In this document: positions 4,881 to 6,300 of the stretch, piece after piece
Position numbering within the stretch: the stretch's first letter is position 1
Layout of the letters: each line of letters opens with the position of its first letter
Assembly: GCA_029288475.1 (NCBI GenBank)
Contig: JARIHA010000127.1
Coordinates: 1 to 6,300, forward strand
Direction: 5' to 3'
Length of the DNA stretch: 6,300 nucleotides
DNA from: Candidatus Tayloriibacteriota bacterium
GTDB lineage: Bacteria; Patescibacteriota; Minisyncoccia; Phycocordibacterales; JARIHA01
Position numbers and translations under genes: made by a program
Notes under the pieces: model-generated
Databases searched by the model: none
What the model was told of the DNA's origin: nothing
What the model saw: only the letters and a program-made list of their open reading frames with translations

Positions 4881-5033
4881 ATGAAAAAAAACACGCTCAG
4901 CATGTTTCAGACGGCCGTGGTCTCGACCCATTTGAATGCGAATTGCCATCCCATCGGCGCCGGCCTGAACGCCGCCAAAGAAGGACACATTGCCGCGGGT
5001 CGCTATCCGGTCGCCGGCCACGTCGTCAACTAG
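4881..5033 (+). CDS. Unrecognised 50-residue small protein, GC-rich, probably foreign
   Basis: I know of no match. The ORF runs from ATG (MKKNTLSMFQTAVVSTHLNA) to TAG, 50 codons. Evidence that it is real: a well-placed AAAGGA, a promoter-like element and structured leader upstream, a strong terminator 21 bp after the stop, and a third-position GC of 37/50, as expected of a coding frame in a GC-rich donor. The region is about 63% GC against roughly 40-45% in the neighbouring genes I sampled, and Ala, Gly and Val codons are nearly all GCC/GCG, GGC and GTC/GTG. The protein is Ala/Gly/His-rich with one Cys (22), five His, a basic N-terminus and no long hydrophobic segment. Small residues are frequent in the second half (GAGLNAAKEGHIAAG). 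It could be a secreted or modified peptide, a regulatory small protein, or a remnant of a longer gene; no maturation enzyme lies nearby. Confidence 0.6.
   Translation: MKKNTLSMFQTAVVSTHLNANCHPIGAGLNAAKEGHIAAGRYPVAGHVVN
4906..4915 (-). other. Exact match to the Neisseria 10-mer DNA uptake sequence
   Basis: The plus strand reads TTCAGACGGC, the reverse complement of the Neisseria DUS GCCGTCTGAA. It lies within codons 9-12 of the 50-aa ORF (FQTA). The two bases preceding the 10-mer on the minus strand are CG, not the AT or AG of the known extended 12-mers. It is the only copy seen in the window. The match is exact, but whether it is functional or a chance hit is open. Confidence 0.4.
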
Positions 5034-5054
5034 GGCGCTGTTCCGCCAATCCTC

Positions 5055-5088
5055 CGCCGCCCCCAACCTTGCTGGGGCGGCGTTTTTT
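5055..5088 (+). terminator. Strong rho-independent terminator of the 50-aa gene
   Basis: CGCCGCCCC (5055-5063) pairs perfectly with GGGGCGGCG (5074-5082) around a 10-nt loop, in which CAA/TTG can pair further. Six T (5083-5088) and more T-rich sequence follow. There is no T-run on the minus strand, so it works only for plus-strand transcription. It is by far the most GC-rich stem in the window and matches the composition of the ORF rather than that of its surroundings. Confidence 0.9.
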
Positions 5089-5144
5089 ATTTCTTTTAAA
5101 TATTAAAAATATACTATACGCCAAACTTCAGCTTACCTGCCCCA

Positions 5145-6300
5145 CTAGGCCTTCGGCAATTTTATAGAAAAACTCGTACCTTTATTTTCACCATCTGATT
5201 CCATTGAGATCTTTCCGCCTTGCTTTTCGATCATCTGACGAGAAATGAAAAGTCCCACTCCCATTCCTTCAGTATCGGCTTCCTTTGCCCGTATTCCTCT
5301 AAAGAACTTACTGAAAATCAAAGGTTGTTCACTTTTTGAAATACCAATTCCTGTATCAACAACTTTCACTTCAGAGTGTTTAGCATCCGAAGTGAAAGAG
5401 ATAGTTACCGCACCGCCATTTGGCGTATAGCTGATAGCATTGTCCACCAATATCTGAATAGCGGAGCTCACTTTCCCTTCATCGGCAAGAACTGCCGGAA
5501 CAACACTATCCCCTATAGTAACGGTAATATTCTTTGTCGCTGCTCGTGGCAAAGATTTTGCAACCACTTTTTCCGTAACCTCTTTCAGCTGAACAGGCTT
5601 AAGTAAATAACTTAAATCCTGAGTGCCATTATCAGAAAGATCCATGAGTAAATTAGTTAGCTCTACCAAATGAGAATTAGCGACTTGAATCCTATGAAGA
5701 TCCTCTTGTTTCTCAGGAGAAAGACTACCGTCCTGCAAATTTTCTACAGACCATCTTATTTGCGTAAGAGGAGTTCTGAATTTATGAGTGGCCACGGTGA
5801 TAAACTCATACTTGAGCAAATCAGTCTGTCGCAGCTTATTCCACATAAAAAACCCAATTGAAACAGCAATAAGAGAAGATGTGAGAGGGAGCGCCCAAGA
5901 AGGAAAGCCTGGCGTCCTTGCTATAATAATTTCGTTGGCATAATTCAAAAAGCTGATGAAAATTCCAAAAATTACCACAGCAAGAGAATAGCTGAAAGCC
6001 TGTTTTGCCACTACCCGAATATCAAGTAGGTCAAATTTTAGAATTGCGTAGGTAAGTGTTCCAGTAAAAAGAGGAAAGCAGAAAATAGACCAAACAGGGT
6101 CAGTATTATATCCAAACACCAACGGTATTGCCGCATATCCAAACGTATACGCCAAAACGAATCCAGTAAAAAGATACTTCAATCGGTTTCTCATCACGCG
6201 ATCAGCACTTCTATAAGATCTGGCCATCTGATAGAGAAAATAACCAGGAATGAGAGCGTTTGAAACCACCATCATCCAATAGAGTGAACCCTGTCTCTTA
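5145..6300 (-). CDS. Membrane sensor histidine kinase (N-terminus beyond the right edge)
   Basis: The frame is open to the window edge. An internal Met pair at 6275 is not a convincing start, because upstream codons continue without a stop (KRQGSLYW). Counting from that Met, residues 1-145 hold several hydrophobic helices and the motif YAILKFDLLDIRVVAKQAF typical of the 7TM-type sensor module before a kinase core. The dimerisation/phosphoacceptor domain starts at about 152, with FITVATHKFRTPLTQIRW and His164. The ATPase domain follows: N-box VDNAISYTPNGG (Asn279), G1 VVDTGIGIS (305-313), F-box FSKFFRG (321-327), G2 EGMGVGLF (336-343) and G3 NKGTSFSIKLP. All catalytic boxes are intact. The H-box has Lys where most kinases have Glu after the His. 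The cognate regulator must lie outside the window. No terminator is visible after its TAG, so its transcript may run antisense through the 50-aa gene. Confidence 0.93.
   Translation of the reverse strand, partial: KRQGSLYWMMVVSNALIPGYFLYQMARSYRSADRVMRNRLKYLFTGFVLAYTFGYAAIPLVFGYNTDPVWSIFCFPLFTGTLTYAILKFDLLDIRVVAKQAFSYSLAVVIFGIFISFLNYANEIIIARTPGFPSWALPLTSSLIAVSIGFFMWNKLRQTDLLKYEFITVATHKFRTPLTQIRWSVENLQDGSLSPEKQEDLHRIQVANSHLVELTNLLMDLSDNGTQDLSYLLKPVQLKEVTEKVVAKSLPRAATKNITVTIGDSVVPAVLADEGKVSSAIQILVDNAISYTPNGGAVTISFTSDAKHSEVKVVDTGIGISKSEQPLIFSKFFRGIRAKEADTEGMGVGLFISRQMIEKQGGKISMESDGENKGTSFSIKLPKA

Noticed and set aside
4833..5066. 77-codon minus-strand ORF across the GC-rich segment
   Set aside because: It starts with TTG inside the terminator hairpin loop, has no ribosome binding site, and lies antisense to the better supported 50-aa frame.
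5096..5110. TTTTAAATATTAAAA inverted repeat as the kinase terminator
   Set aside because: A six-bp all-A/T stem with no following T-run on the minus strand would not terminate transcription.
4796..5167. 123-codon plus-strand ORF with a GTG start
   Set aside because: It runs through the leader stems, the strong terminator and into the kinase, and its translation is Arg/Pro low-complexity, as expected of an out-of-frame reading of GC-rich DNA.
1..6300. CRISPR array, tRNA or rRNA gene
   Set aside because: No regularly spaced direct repeats, cloverleaf or rRNA-like sequence was seen on either strand.

Overview
The window reads like a stretch of a small, AT-leaning bacterial genome, most probably a Patescibacteria/CPR (Parcubacteria-like) member. 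This is an inference from gene style: a SIMPL-domain membrane protein, a FolD with a degenerate active-site loop, a lone ECF-type sigma factor, a UlaG-like metallo-hydrolase, a Ser/Thr/Pro-linker surface protein with a Kre9/KNH-like domain, and a histidine kinase whose H-box reads HKFRTP. Most genes lack a clear Shine-Dalgarno sequence, and several start a few bases after a -10-like box. No 16S or other phylogenetic marker is present.

Almost everything is on the minus strand and is transcribed right to left. From the right edge: a 5'-truncated membrane histidine kinase (5145-6300); a 4-TM membrane protein (4273-4665) overlapping a glutaredoxin-like protein (4031-4276) by ATGA; a membrane-anchored surface protein (2899-3963) followed by terminator-like hairpins; an MBL-fold hydrolase (2096-2731); an ECF sigma factor (1414-1920) with a good terminator; folD (469-1344); and the N-terminal part of a SIMPL/DUF541 protein running off the left edge (1-439).

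The exception is 4740-5095, a compact plus-strand transcription unit between two minus-strand genes. It has a promoter-like element overlapped by an 18-bp inverted repeat, a leader that can fold as a classical H-type pseudoknot with an embedded hairpin, a Shine-Dalgarno sequence, a 50-codon GC-rich ORF (GC3 37/50) that I do not recognise, and a strong GC-rich intrinsic terminator. Its base composition and codon use differ sharply from all neighbours, and the ORF contains an exact copy of the Neisseria 10-mer DNA uptake sequence. It is the best candidate in the window for something undescribed: a transferred, riboregulated small-protein gene.

The remaining genes are housekeeping or envelope functions: one-carbon metabolism (folD), sigma-dependent regulation, signalling at the membrane, and two or three cell-surface proteins. 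Nothing ties them into one pathway apart from the tightly coupled membrane protein/glutaredoxin pair.
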